Shown here one piece after another: positions 27,333 to 34,756 of a stretch of DNA of 64,000 nucleotides. This DNA comes from Antiquaquibacter soli (GTDB taxonomy: Bacteria > Actinomycetota > Actinomycetes > Actinomycetales > Microbacteriaceae). The DNA is taken from contig NZ_JAUQUB010000003.1 in assembly GCF_030580675.1 (NCBI RefSeq), forward strand, positions 1-64,000. Reading direction: 5' to 3'. The translations under genes were made by a program, and so were the position numbers. The notes below the pieces were generated by a model that made no database searches, had not been told where the DNA came from, and saw only the letters and a program-made list of their open reading frames with translations. The first letter of the stretch is position 1. Every line of letters starts with the position of its first letter.

Positions 27333-27752
27333 CTACAGCTGGCGCTCCGCGTACTCGAGCATCGAGTCGCGCACGAACCGCGCGTTCTCGATGCCGCCGT
27401 AGTTCGCGGCGAACCGCTCGTCGGCGACGTACATCTCGGCGAGCCCCGTGAAGTACTCCTTCGTCGGGGCCCCCGTGCCGTAGCCGGGGGCGCCGGGGAT
27501 GGTGCTCAGCCAGTCGGCCTGGCGCTTCGCGAGGGCCTGCGCCGTCTCGCTGTCGGGAGCGACGCCGTCGCCCGCGGCGACCATCCAGTCGAAGCCGAGC
27601 TCCGCGGCGAAGGTCCTGAACTCCGCCTTCTCGGCGTCGGACTTCGCCCGCCACCAGGCGTCGCTGTCCGCGTAGGACTTCTTCCCCCACCGCGCCTCGA
27701 CCTCCTCCTTGTACTGGGTGTGGTCGAAGCCGTCGAACATCTTCTCTGCCAT
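27333..27752 (-). CDS. Internal start: free TipAS-like antibiotic-binding domain
   Basis: An in-frame ATG at 27752 would give a 139-residue protein, MAEKMFDGFDHTQYKEEV onward, almost the size of Streptomyces TipAS (144 residues). It is preceded by AAGGAGGTGA (27769-27760), the same ten-base Shine-Dalgarno used for the full-length protein, placed 8 nt before the ATG. In the Streptomyces tipA gene the short form is likewise translated from an internal in-frame start and sequesters the drug. The same arrangement here is inferred from sequence only. Confidence 0.8.
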   Translation of the reverse strand: MAEKMFDGFDHTQYKEEVEARWGKKSYADSDAWWRAKSDAEKAEFRTFAAELGFDWMVAAGDGVAPDSETAQALAKRQADWLSTIPGAPGYGTGAPTKEYFTGLAEMYVADERFAANYGGIENARFVRDSMLEYAERQL

Positions 27753-28091
27753 CAGTTGTTCACCTCCTTCAATGCTGTCGATCGTCGATTCGACCGCCGA
27801 GATCTGACGGTCGATGCGCTGCCTCTCCTGCTGCAGCCAGGCCAGGTGCGCGCGGAGGGCGTGGCCGTCGTCGCGTTCTCCCGCGAGCACGTCGGCGATC
27901 GCCGGGATGCCGAGCCCGAGGTCGCGCAGCATGAGGATGCGCTGCAGCCGCACGAGCGCGAGCTCGTCGTAGTAGCGGTACCCGTTGCTGCCGACCCGCG
28001 AGGGCGGGAGCAGTCCGACGTCGTCGTAGTGCCGGAGCGTGCGGGATGTGGTTCCCGCGAACTTCGCAATGTCCTGGATGGACCAGTCCAT
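27333..28091 (-). CDS. TipAL-like MerR regulator (MerR HTH + TipAS domain)
   Basis: 252 residues. Residues 1-70 are a MerR helix-turn-helix (WSIQDIAKFAGTTSRTLRHYDD and GYRYYDELALVRLQRILMLRDLG), then a dimerisation helix, then from about 114 a TipAS antibiotic-recognition domain (FDHTQYKEEVEARWG, DWLSTIPGAP). In Streptomyces, TipAL binds thiopeptides covalently and activates its own promoter. ATG 28091 has AAGGAGG upstream; TTG at 28094 is an alternative. The promoter has the over-long 19-bp spacer typical of MerR targets, with a palindrome in it, so autoactivation is likely. An internal start probably yields the free TipAS domain as well. The ligand is unknown. Confidence 0.9.
   Translation of the reverse strand: MDWSIQDIAKFAGTTSRTLRHYDDVGLLPPSRVGSNGYRYYDELALVRLQRILMLRDLGLGIPAIADVLAGERDDGHALRAHLAWLQQERQRIDRQISAVESTIDSIEGGEQLMAEKMFDGFDHTQYKEEVEARWGKKSYADSDAWWRAKSDAEKAEFRTFAAELGFDWMVAAGDGVAPDSETAQALAKRQADWLSTIPGAPGYGTGAPTKEYFTGLAEMYVADERFAANYGGIENARFVRDSMLEYAERQL
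27760..27769 (-). promoter_or_regulatory. Internal Shine-Dalgarno for the TipAS-like form
   Basis: AAGGAGGTGA on the minus strand, inside the TipAL-like coding sequence where it encodes EGG. A near-perfect anti-16S match in mid-gene is improbable by chance and decides the second start at 27752. Confidence 0.85.
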
Positions 28092-28116
28092 CAACCATCA
28101 CCTCCTTCGCTGATTC

Positions 28117-28147
28117 ACGGTAGAGGTTGACGCAGCGTCAATGTCAA
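28117..28147 (-). promoter_or_regulatory. MerR-type promoter with palindrome in a 19-bp spacer
   Basis: Minus strand: -35 TTGACA (28147-28142), 19-bp spacer, -10 TACCGT (28122-28117). The spacer holds the perfect palindrome TTGACGCAGCGTCAA (28127-28141). Over-long spacers with a central dyad are the hallmark of promoters that MerR proteins twist into activity. Confidence 0.9.
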
Positions 28148-28155
28148 GCGACTCC

Positions 28156-28731
28156 TCAGGGCGTCGGTCGAGCCCGGAGGTGGATGCGCTTGCCCTCCTT
28201 GCTGAAGATCGAGAGCACCTCGGCCGGGCCGCGACCGGTCGCCGCGAGCCAGTGGGGGATGCGCGTGTCGAACTCGGCCGCCTCACCGGGCCCGAGCGTG
28301 AGGTCCTGGTCGCCGAGCACGAGCCGCAGCCGGCCGGAGAGCACGTAGAGCCACTCCTGCCCGTCGTGGACCTTGGGCTCGGGGACCGCGACGACGCCGG
28401 GCTCGTTCGCCGGGAACGTCACCTTGTAGGTCTGCACCGCGCTCGACTCCGGCGACAGCGACTCGTACTGCGTGTGCCCTATGCGGCTCGTCGTGCGCCG
28501 CACCCGCGGGTCCGGAGCGGCCCGCGGAACGATGTCGTCGAGCTCGAGCCGAAGCGATCGGGCGATCGGCACGACGAGCTCGAGGTTGGGCGCGCGCTTG
28601 CCCGCCTCGAGTCGCGAGAGTGTGCTCGAGGAGATGCCCGTCGCCGCCGACAGCTCGGCGAGAGTCATCCCGCGCTTCTCGCGCCAGGCCTTGAGCCGCG
28701 GGCCGATGAGGGAGAGCGAGTCGTCGGGCAT
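28156..28731 (-). CDS. XRE-family regulator with C-terminal cupin
   Basis: 191 residues. An N-terminal XRE helix-turn-helix (LKAWREKRGMTLAELSAATGISSSTLSRLEAGKRAPNLE, residues about 13-51) is followed by a cupin barrel (EWLYVLSGRLRLVLGDQDLTLGPGEAAEFDTRIPHWLAA) that likely binds a small ligand or metal. Regulators of this type control the adjacent divergent gene. Here that is a thioredoxin-reductase/methyltransferase fusion. ATG 28731 is preceded by AAGAAT and 6 nt (28743-28738), predicting a leaderless mRNA; this -10 abuts a palindrome that is the probable operator, so autorepression is likely. Confidence 0.9.
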   Translation of the reverse strand: MPDDSLSLIGPRLKAWREKRGMTLAELSAATGISSSTLSRLEAGKRAPNLELVVPIARSLRLELDDIVPRAAPDPRVRRTTSRIGHTQYESLSPESSAVQTYKVTFPANEPGVVAVPEPKVHDGQEWLYVLSGRLRLVLGDQDLTLGPGEAAEFDTRIPHWLAATGRGPAEVLSIFSKEGKRIHLRARPTP

Positions 28732-28742
28732 GATCCCATTCT

Positions 28743-28769
28743 TGCCGATTCGGCATCATAGTTTGCCGA
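28743..28769. promoter_or_regulatory. Shared operator of the XRE regulator and the divergent fusion gene
   Basis: TGCCGATTCGGCA (28743-28755) is a perfect palindrome around one base; a third half-site, TTGCCGA, follows at 28763-28769. The palindrome abuts the XRE -10 (28743-28738), while TTGCCG (28763-28768) acts as -35 for the divergent gene with an 18-bp spacer to CATCCT (28787-28792). Confidence 0.75.
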
Positions 28770-28798
28770 GGATGCCCGAGCCCGCCCATCCTGGCACC

Positions 28799-30409
28799 AT
28801 GCACAGCTCACACCCGCATCCGCAGCCCTCCCCCGAGAACCCCTGGGACGTCATCGTCGTCGGCGGCGGAGCCGCCGGGCTCAGCGCCGCCCTCATCCTG
28901 TCCCGCGCCCGGCGCCGGGTGCTCGTCATCGACTCCGCGGAGCCGCGCAACCGCTTCGCACCGCACATGCACGGGGTGCTCGGCCGCGACGGCTACTCCC
29001 CGCTCGACCTCGTCGCCGACGGCCGACGGGAGGTGCGCGCCGCGGGAGGCGTCGTGCTCGACGACCGGGTCATCCGCACGACCGCGACGGGCAGCGGGTT
29101 TGCCGTGGAGACGCAGGGCGGCACCCGCTACACCGCCCGCCGGCTCGTCGTCGCGACCGGGTTGCGCGACGAGCTCCCCGCGATCCCGGGGCTCGCCGAG
29201 CAGTGGGGCCGGGGAGTGGTGGCGTGCCCGTACTGCGACGGCTTCGAGTCGCGCGGTCGCCGGATCGGCGTGCTGCTCGGATCCGCGGCGGGCATCCACA
29301 AGGCGCACCTGCTCGCGCCGTACTCGCCGGAGGTCACGGTCTTCTCCGCTCTCGCCGGGGAACTGCCGTCCGAGGAGCACCGCGTGCTCGGGGAACGGGG
29401 CATCCGGGTCGAGGAGCGGGCAGTCACGGACGTCGTCGCGAGTGACGGCGCCCTCTCCGGCCTGCGCCTCGCCGACGGCTCGGTCGTCGGCCTCGACGTG
29501 GTGTTCGCCGAGCCCCTGCCGGTCGCCCTGGACGGTCCGCTGCGCGACCTCGGTGCGGAGACGACCGAGTCGCCGTTTGGAGGCTGGGTCGCCGTCGATA
29601 CGACCGGGCGCACGAGCATCGACGGCGTGTGGGCCGTCGGCAACGTCGCGAACCCGGGCGCCCTGGTCCCCGTGGCCATGGGCGCGGGGGCGGCGGCCGC
29701 GCTCGCGATCAACGGCGAGCTCGTCGCCGAGGAGGTGGCGGCGGCCGCAGAGCGGGCGCGCCTGGCCGAGCCTGCCGACTTCTGGGAGCACCGCTACCGC
29801 ACCGAGCGCCGGGAGGCCGGCCGGGTGTGGAGTGGACGCGTCAACGCCGCCGTCGCCCAGGAGGTCGACGGCCTCCCGGCGGGCCGAGCGCTCGACCTCG
29901 GCTGCGGCGAGGGCGCCGACGCCGTGTGGCTCGCCGAGCGCGGCTGGCGGGTGACGGGCGTCGACATCTCGGCGACGGCGCTCTCGGTCGCCGAGGCTGC
30001 TGCCGCGGAGGCCGGCGTGACGGACCGTGTCGAGTGGGTGCGCACCGACCTCGCGGACTGGCGGCCGGAGGGCGAGTTCGACCTGGTCACCGCGTCGTTC
30101 CTGCACTCCCCCGTGGAGCTTGATCGCGAGCGGATCCTGCGCCGAGCGGCGGCAGCCGTCGCCCCGGGCGGCACCCTGCTCGTGGTCGGGCACGCCGCTT
30201 TCCCTCCCGGGTCCGCGCACGGGCACGGCGATGCTCCGCCCCTCCCCTCGGCGGAGGAGGTGCTCGCCGCCCTGGAGCTGCCCGACGGGTGGCGGGTCGA
30301 GACGTGCGAGCAGCGCGACCGCGTCGCGACCGGGCGGGACGGGCATCCGGTGACTCTCGTCGACTCGGTGCTGCGGGTGCGGCGCGGGATCGATCGAAAC
30401 GCGATATAG
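28799..30409 (+). CDS. Thioredoxin reductase-like flavoprotein fused to a SAM methyltransferase
   Basis: 536 residues. Residues 15-315 are a low-molecular-weight thioredoxin-reductase-like module: FAD motif VIVVGGGAAGLSAALILSRA, redox motif CPYC (Cys143, Cys146), NADPH motif VLLGSAAG. Residues 325-536 are a class I SAM methyltransferase: ALDLGCGEGADAVWLAERGW (motif I at about 364), VTGVDISATAL, and DLVTASFLHSP. Such fusions are annotated as bifunctional in actinobacteria, but the joint reaction is not known; redox control of a methyl transfer or detoxification of an electrophile are options. ATG 28799 fits the 6-nt rule with CATCCT; ATG 28772 is an alternative. Likely controlled by the divergent XRE-cupin protein. 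Confidence 0.88.
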   Translation: MHSSHPHPQPSPENPWDVIVVGGGAAGLSAALILSRARRRVLVIDSAEPRNRFAPHMHGVLGRDGYSPLDLVADGRREVRAAGGVVLDDRVIRTTATGSGFAVETQGGTRYTARRLVVATGLRDELPAIPGLAEQWGRGVVACPYCDGFESRGRRIGVLLGSAAGIHKAHLLAPYSPEVTVFSALAGELPSEEHRVLGERGIRVEERAVTDVVASDGALSGLRLADGSVVGLDVVFAEPLPVALDGPLRDLGAETTESPFGGWVAVDTTGRTSIDGVWAVGNVANPGALVPVAMGAGAAAALAINGELVAEEVAAAAERARLAEPADFWEHRYRTERREAGRVWSGRVNAAVAQEVDGLPAGRALDLGCGEGADAVWLAERGWRVTGVDISATALSVAEAAAAEAGVTDRVEWVRTDLADWRPEGEFDLVTASFLHSPVELDRERILRRAAAAVAPGGTLLVVGHAAFPPGSAHGHGDAPPLPSAEEVLAALELPDGWRVETCEQRDRVATGRDGHPVTLVDSVLRVRRGIDRNAI

Positions 30410-30461
30410 CTTGACACCCGCCAACTCGCGATATAACGTGAATAGCACAACACGCGATATA
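30400..30461. promoter_or_regulatory. Three CGCGATATA repeats over the DUF4097-PadR promoter
   Basis: CGCGATATA occurs at 30400-30408, 30427-30435 and 30453-30461, spaced 27 and 26 bp, with the pseudo-palindromic form GCGATATAGC. The promoter is TTGACA (30411-30416), 17 bp, TAACGT (30434-30439), so copy 2 covers the -10 and copy 3 lies in the leader. The PadR protein of the operon is the likely ligand. Copy 1 includes the stop codon of the upstream gene. Confidence 0.8.
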
Positions 30462-30481
30462 GCGCGAGAAGGGAGGGCCCG

Positions 30482-31285
30482 ATGGCCCAGGAGAAGTGGA
30501 TGATCGATGGCGAGAAGACCATCGACATCGAGATGATCCGCAAGCTCAAGGTCGGGCTCATCGCCGGGCAGGTCAACATCATCGGCCACGACGAGCCCGG
30601 TGCCCGCGTCGAGGTGCACTCCGTCAGCGGTCGCGAGCTCAAAGTCACCGTCGACGGCGACACCCTCGAGGTCGACCACCCCCAGCTGCGCTGGGACAAC
30701 TTCATCGAGGTGTTCTCCCAGTGGCGCGGCGGGGCCGCCCGCGCCGACATCAGCATCACCGTGCCGCGCGACGTCGCGCTCAAGTTCGGGGTCGTGTCGG
30801 CGAGCGGCCTCATCACGGGCATCCACGAGGATGCATCGATCTCCACCGTCAACGGCGACCTCGTTATCGACGACGTCTCCGGCCACCTGCAGCTCAACGC
30901 CGTCAGCGGCGAGATCTCGGTGCGCAACCACTACGGCTCGATCACCGCGCACACCGTGAGCGGCGACATCACCGCATCCGGGGAGATCCTCCGCTACTCG
31001 TCGGACAGCGTCTCGGGCGACGTGTTCCTCGACGTCGCGGGCATCCCCGACGAGATCAAGGTCAACACCATCAGCGGCAGCATCACCACTCGGCTCGAAG
31101 CCGACGTGCCCGCCCAGTACCGCATCAACACCGTGAGCGGTCGGCTGCAGCTCGACAACTCCGAGATCCGCGGGGTGCGCGGTGCCTACACCGGGCGCTA
31201 CGGTCAGCTCGAGCAGCGCTGGCTCGAGTTCAAGGCCAACACCGTCTCCGGCGACATCTCGGTGCTCCACGCGGTGACGGCATGA
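30482..31285 (+). CDS. DUF4097-family beta-strand repeat protein
   Basis: 267 residues with no signal peptide or membrane helix. The body is a right-handed beta-helix-like run of short repeats of the type V-SG-I (VSGRELKVTVDGD, VSASGLITGIHED, VNGDLVIDDVSGHL, VSGEISVRNHYGSITA, VSGDITASGEIL, ISGSITTRLEADV). This is the DUF4097 adhesin-like family, often found in one operon with a PadR regulator. Biochemical role unknown. ATG has GGGAGGG 7 nt upstream. It overlaps the padR gene by ATGA. Three CGCGATATA operators cover its promoter. Confidence 0.88.
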   Translation: MAQEKWMIDGEKTIDIEMIRKLKVGLIAGQVNIIGHDEPGARVEVHSVSGRELKVTVDGDTLEVDHPQLRWDNFIEVFSQWRGGAARADISITVPRDVALKFGVVSASGLITGIHEDASISTVNGDLVIDDVSGHLQLNAVSGEISVRNHYGSITAHTVSGDITASGEILRYSSDSVSGDVFLDVAGIPDEIKVNTISGSITTRLEADVPAQYRINTVSGRLQLDNSEIRGVRGAYTGRYGQLEQRWLEFKANTVSGDISVLHAVTA

Positions 31286-31893
31286 CCCCGCCGGTCTTCG
31301 CCCACGGACACCTGAGGCTGTACCTGCTGAGCCTGCTCGCCGAGTCGGGTCGCGGGATGCACGGCTACGAGCTCATCCAGGCACTCGGCGACCGCTTCGG
31401 AGGCACCTACGTGCCGAGCGCCGGCACGATCTACCCCCGACTCGCGAAGCTCGAGGAGGAGGGGCTCGTGACGAAGGTGGCCGACGGCCGCAAGACCGTC
31501 TACGAGATCACCGACGCGGGTCGAGCCGAGCTCGCCGCCCGCCAGTCGGAGCTCGACGGCATCGAGAACGACCTCACCGACTCGGTGCGCCGGCTCGCCG
31601 ACGAGGTGCGCTCGTCCGTCAACGACGCGATGCGGTCCCTGCGGGCCGAGCTCGCCGCCGCCGCTCGGGAGGCTCGCACCGAGGCCCGCAGCGAGGGACG
31701 GTCGCAGAAGGCTGAGCAGACGCCCGACCACGTCCAGTCGCGCATCCAGCTGCAGCAGGCGGAGTCGCTGCTCGCGGCCTTCCGTGCCGACGTCCGGACG
31801 GAACTGAGGATGCGGGCCGCTCGCGCCGACCTCCCTGCCGAGGTCGTGGAGCGCTTGCGCTCGGGGCTCGACGCCCTCCGCAAGCAGCTCTAG
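31282..31893 (+). CDS. PadR-family regulator with helical C-terminus
   Basis: 203 residues. A PadR winged helix (LRLYLLSLLAESGRGMHGYELIQALGDRFGGTYVPSAGTIYPRLAKLEEEGLV) is followed by a long, highly charged helical tail (about 95-203, many Arg, Glu, Ala) likely used for dimerisation. ATG overlaps the DUF4097 stop. PadR proteins paired with DUF4097 genes generally repress their own operon; the three spaced repeats upstream support this. The inducing signal is unknown. Confidence 0.9.
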   Translation: MTPPVFAHGHLRLYLLSLLAESGRGMHGYELIQALGDRFGGTYVPSAGTIYPRLAKLEEEGLVTKVADGRKTVYEITDAGRAELAARQSELDGIENDLTDSVRRLADEVRSSVNDAMRSLRAELAAAAREARTEARSEGRSQKAEQTPDHVQSRIQLQQAESLLAAFRADVRTELRMRAARADLPAEVVERLRSGLDALRKQL

Positions 31894-31907
31894 CCCCTCG
31901 ACTTCCC

Positions 31908-31960
31908 CGCACGGGCACACCTCGCTCGCAGCGGCGCGGCGAATTAGCGGCGCCCGTGCG
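31908..31960. repeat. Inverted repeat between convergent genes
   Basis: CGCACGGGC (31908-31916) is inverted at GCCCGTGCG (31952-31960) with 35 nt between. It lies between the stops of the padR gene and the secreted-protein gene and may form a terminator; no U-tract is present. Confidence 0.45.
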
Positions 31961-31996
31961 AGTTGCGCGAGCCCTTACGAGCGGGAGCGCGGCGAC

Positions 31997-32641
31997 TCAG
32001 TCCGCGTAGCGGATCGGGATGTACAGGTCCTGCACCCGGTCGTTCAGTGCGGTGTGGTCGTTGCGCGAGTAGATCGCGCACCGGTCGACTCGGCAGTCGA
32101 AGCCGTCGCCCGCGGGGTCGCCCACCTCGAGGTACGCGGTGAAGGTTCCCGCGGCGAGGTCGTCGTAGCTGCGGGCGCCGAAGAGCTTCCACGCCCAGTC
32201 GTCGTTGATCCAGTTGCTCGGCGCGTACTGCACGGTGCCGGCCGCGACATCCGTCTGCTCCTGGTCGGGAACACCGCCGACGCACGGACCCGGCTTGACC
32301 GACGGGTCGTCGGGGATGACGCAGATCGCGACGTAGATCCCGCGCGACGAGTCGTACCCGCTCCCGCTCACGATGAGCCGCTGCCCCACCTCGAGGGCGG
32401 ACGTGTCGATCGTGCCGCCGGCCTCGGGCGACAGCACCATCATGTCGCGGGTGCGACCGTCATCCCCCGTCGCCGACACCTCGAGGGGGAACTCGTCGAC
32501 GGGCGCCTCCTGGTTGGCCGACCCCTGATTCTGGTGGGTGAGGATCGGTACGGCGAGGATCGCGACCGGCACGAGCAGCACGACGACCGCCGCGAGCACG
32601 ATCCACGGCCACCGGCGGCGCCGGACGCGAGGGGAGGACAT
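31997..32641 (-). CDS. Membrane-anchored protein with neocarzinostatin-like domain
   Basis: 214 residues. A basic N-terminus (SSPRVRRRRWPW) and one hydrophobic helix (12-35) anchor or export it; the rest is extracytoplasmic. Residues about 80-210 show LEVGQRLIVSGSGYDSSRGIYVAICV and FDCRVDRCAIYSRNDHT, which resemble the cysteine pairs and strand order of neocarzinostatin-type apoproteins. The resemblance is by eye and binding function is inferred. No lipobox. ATG 32641 is preceded by TAGAAT and exactly 6 nt (32653-32648), one of the best -10 boxes in the window, so the mRNA should be leaderless. Confidence 0.65.
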   Translation of the reverse strand: MSSPRVRRRRWPWIVLAAVVVLLVPVAILAVPILTHQNQGSANQEAPVDEFPLEVSATGDDGRTRDMMVLSPEAGGTIDTSALEVGQRLIVSGSGYDSSRGIYVAICVIPDDPSVKPGPCVGGVPDQEQTDVAAGTVQYAPSNWINDDWAWKLFGARSYDDLAAGTFTAYLEVGDPAGDGFDCRVDRCAIYSRNDHTALNDRVQDLYIPIRYAD

Positions 32642-32668
32642 GGGGGAATTCTAGGGCGCGGTCGCGAG

Positions 32669-32696
32669 TTGACTTGGGTTTCGGCAGGAGTACGCT
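32669..32696 (+). promoter_or_regulatory. Promoter of the APC permease-FluC operon
   Basis: -35 TTGACT (32669-32674), 16-bp spacer, -10 TACGCT (32691-32696), 8 nt before GTG 32705. The leader would be at most 1-2 nt. Confidence 0.75.
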
Positions 32697-32704
32697 AGCC
32701 CTCC

Positions 32705-34753
32705 GTGACAGACGAAACCCGGTCACCCAAACGGTGGCTGATCGGGGAGCCCCTGGCGAGCGACAAGCTCGAGGGCCAGCTCCTCCCCAAGCACTTGGCG
32801 CTCCCCATCTTCGCGAGCGACCCCCTCTCCTCCGTGGCCTACGCGCCGCAGGAGCTCCTCATGATCCTGCTGCTCGGCGGGCTCGCGTTCCTCTCCTTCG
32901 CGCCGCCCGTCGCGGCGGCCGTCGTCATCCTGCTCATCGTCGTCGTGATGAGCTACCGCCAGCTCATCAAGGCGTACCCGAGCGGCGGCGGCGACTACGA
33001 GGTCGCGTCGAAGAACCTGGGCGAGAAGGCCGGGCTGGTCGTGGCATCCGCGCTCCTCGTCGACTACATCCTCACCGTCGCGGTGTCGGTGGCCTCCGGC
33101 GTCGACAACATCATCTCCGCCTTCCCGCAGCTCAACCCGTTCCGCGTCGAGATCGCGGTCTTCTTCGTCGTCGTGCTCGCCGCCGTCAACCTGCGCGGGG
33201 TGCGCGAGTCGAGCAAGGCGTTCGCGATCCCCACGTACCTCTTCATCGGGTCGATCGCGGTCATGGTCGTCACCGGTCTCGTCCGCACCCTCCTCGGCGA
33301 CCCGCCCGTCGCGGAGAGCGCCGACCTCGTCGTCGAGGCGGAGCACCTCGGTCAGGCGGCGTTCATCCTCCTGCTGCTGCGCGCCTTCGCGAGCGGATGC
33401 GCCGCCCTCACGGGCGTGGAGGCCATCTCCAACGGCGTGCCGGCCTTCCGCCGCCCGAAGATCAAGAACGCGCAGCGCACGCTCGTCGCGATGGGCGCCA
33501 TCGCCATCTCGCTCTTCGTCGGTCTCGTCACGGTCGCCCTCATCGCCGGCGTGCACTACATCGACTGCACGGAGCTCGTCGACTTCGCCGGGTGCGCACC
33601 CGGCGACGACCCGCAGCGCAGCCTCATCGCCCAGATGGCCGCGGCGACGTTCGGCAACAACACCGTGTTCTTCTTCGTGATCCAGGCCGCGACGGCGGCG
33701 GTGCTCCTCCTCGCCGCGAACACCGCGTTCAACGGGTTCCCGCTCCTCGGGTCGGTGCTCGCGACCGACCGCTACGCACCGAAGTCGCTCGCGACCCGCG
33801 GCGACCGGCTCATCTTCTCGAACGGCGTCATCGCCCTGTCGATCGCGGCGACCGTGCTCCTGGTGCTGTTCCAGGCGGACGTCACCACCCTCATCCAGCT
33901 CTACATCATCGGCGTGTTCGTCTCGTTCACGCTCGGCCAGACCGGCATGGTGCGGCACTGGTGGCGGATGCTCAAGAACGGCTGCTCCGACCGGGCATCC
34001 GTCTGGCGCGGCCTCGTCATCAACTTCATCGGCGCGATCATGACGGCGAGCGTGCTCATCATCGTGACGATCACGAAGTTCACCCACGGCGCCTGGATCG
34101 TCTTCATCATCATGCCGATCCTGTTCCTGCTCATGCTCGGCGTGAACCGGTACTACCGCGATGTCGACAAGGAGATCGAGGCCGACCCGACGACCCGCTT
34201 CGGGGCGACGGGCGACCACGCGATCGTGCTCGTCGGCCGCATGCAGAAGCCGGTTCTCAAGGCTCTCGACTACGCGATCGCCGCGCGCCACGACTCGATC
34301 GAGGCCGTGCACGTCTCCATCGACGACCACGCGAGCGAGCAGCTCGAGAAGGACTGGGTCGCCCAGAACATCAAGGTGCCGCTGACGATCATCGAGTCGC
34401 CCTACCGCGACATCAGCGCGCCGCTCGCGAAGTACATCAAGTCCCGCCGCGCGGAGCACGGGGCCGAGGTCGTGACGGTGTACACGCCGCAGTTCATCGT
34501 CGGGCACTGGTGGGAGAACCTCCTCCACAACCACAAGGCCCGTCGCATCCGTCAGAAGCTCTCGCTCGTGCACGGCGTCGTGATCGCGATCGTGCCGTGG
34601 CTGCTCGACTCGTCGGACCTCATCTACGGCCGCCGGTCGCGCCCCGTGCCCGGCCAGGACCGCCGCGGCGAGCCGCGCCGCCCGGTGCAGCGCAAGCCGA
34701 TGCCGCCGGCTCCCCCGGCGCCCAAGCCGGCCGGCAAGGCCAAGGGCAAGTAG
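32705..34753 (+). CDS. APC-family permease (KUP/amino-acid type) with cytosolic C-domain
   Basis: 682 residues. About twelve transmembrane helices occupy residues 40-480, with the family start ASDPLSSVAYAPQELLMILLLGG and the unwound-helix SYRQLIKAYPSGGGDYEVASKNLG. A cytosolic C-terminal domain (about 500-640; GDHAIVLVGRMQKPVLKALDYAIA) looks like a universal-stress-like regulatory module. The tail is Pro/Lys-rich. The group imports amino acids or potassium; the substrate is not assigned. It starts with GTG under a good promoter and is followed at once by two fluC genes, so all three may share an mRNA. Confidence 0.88.
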   Translation: MTDETRSPKRWLIGEPLASDKLEGQLLPKHLALPIFASDPLSSVAYAPQELLMILLLGGLAFLSFAPPVAAAVVILLIVVVMSYRQLIKAYPSGGGDYEVASKNLGEKAGLVVASALLVDYILTVAVSVASGVDNIISAFPQLNPFRVEIAVFFVVVLAAVNLRGVRESSKAFAIPTYLFIGSIAVMVVTGLVRTLLGDPPVAESADLVVEAEHLGQAAFILLLLRAFASGCAALTGVEAISNGVPAFRRPKIKNAQRTLVAMGAIAISLFVGLVTVALIAGVHYIDCTELVDFAGCAPGDDPQRSLIAQMAAATFGNNTVFFFVIQAATAAVLLLAANTAFNGFPLLGSVLATDRYAPKSLATRGDRLIFSNGVIALSIAATVLLVLFQADVTTLIQLYIIGVFVSFTLGQTGMVRHWWRMLKNGCSDRASVWRGLVINFIGAIMTASVLIIVTITKFTHGAWIVFIIMPILFLLMLGVNRYYRDVDKEIEADPTTRFGATGDHAIVLVGRMQKPVLKALDYAIAARHDSIEAVHVSIDDHASEQLEKDWVAQNIKVPLTIIESPYRDISAPLAKYIKSRRAEHGAEVVTVYTPQFIVGHWWENLLHNHKARRIRQKLSLVHGVVIAIVPWLLDSSDLIYGRRSRPVPGQDRRGEPRRPVQRKPMPPAPPAPKPAGKAKGK

Positions 34754-34756
34754 TCC

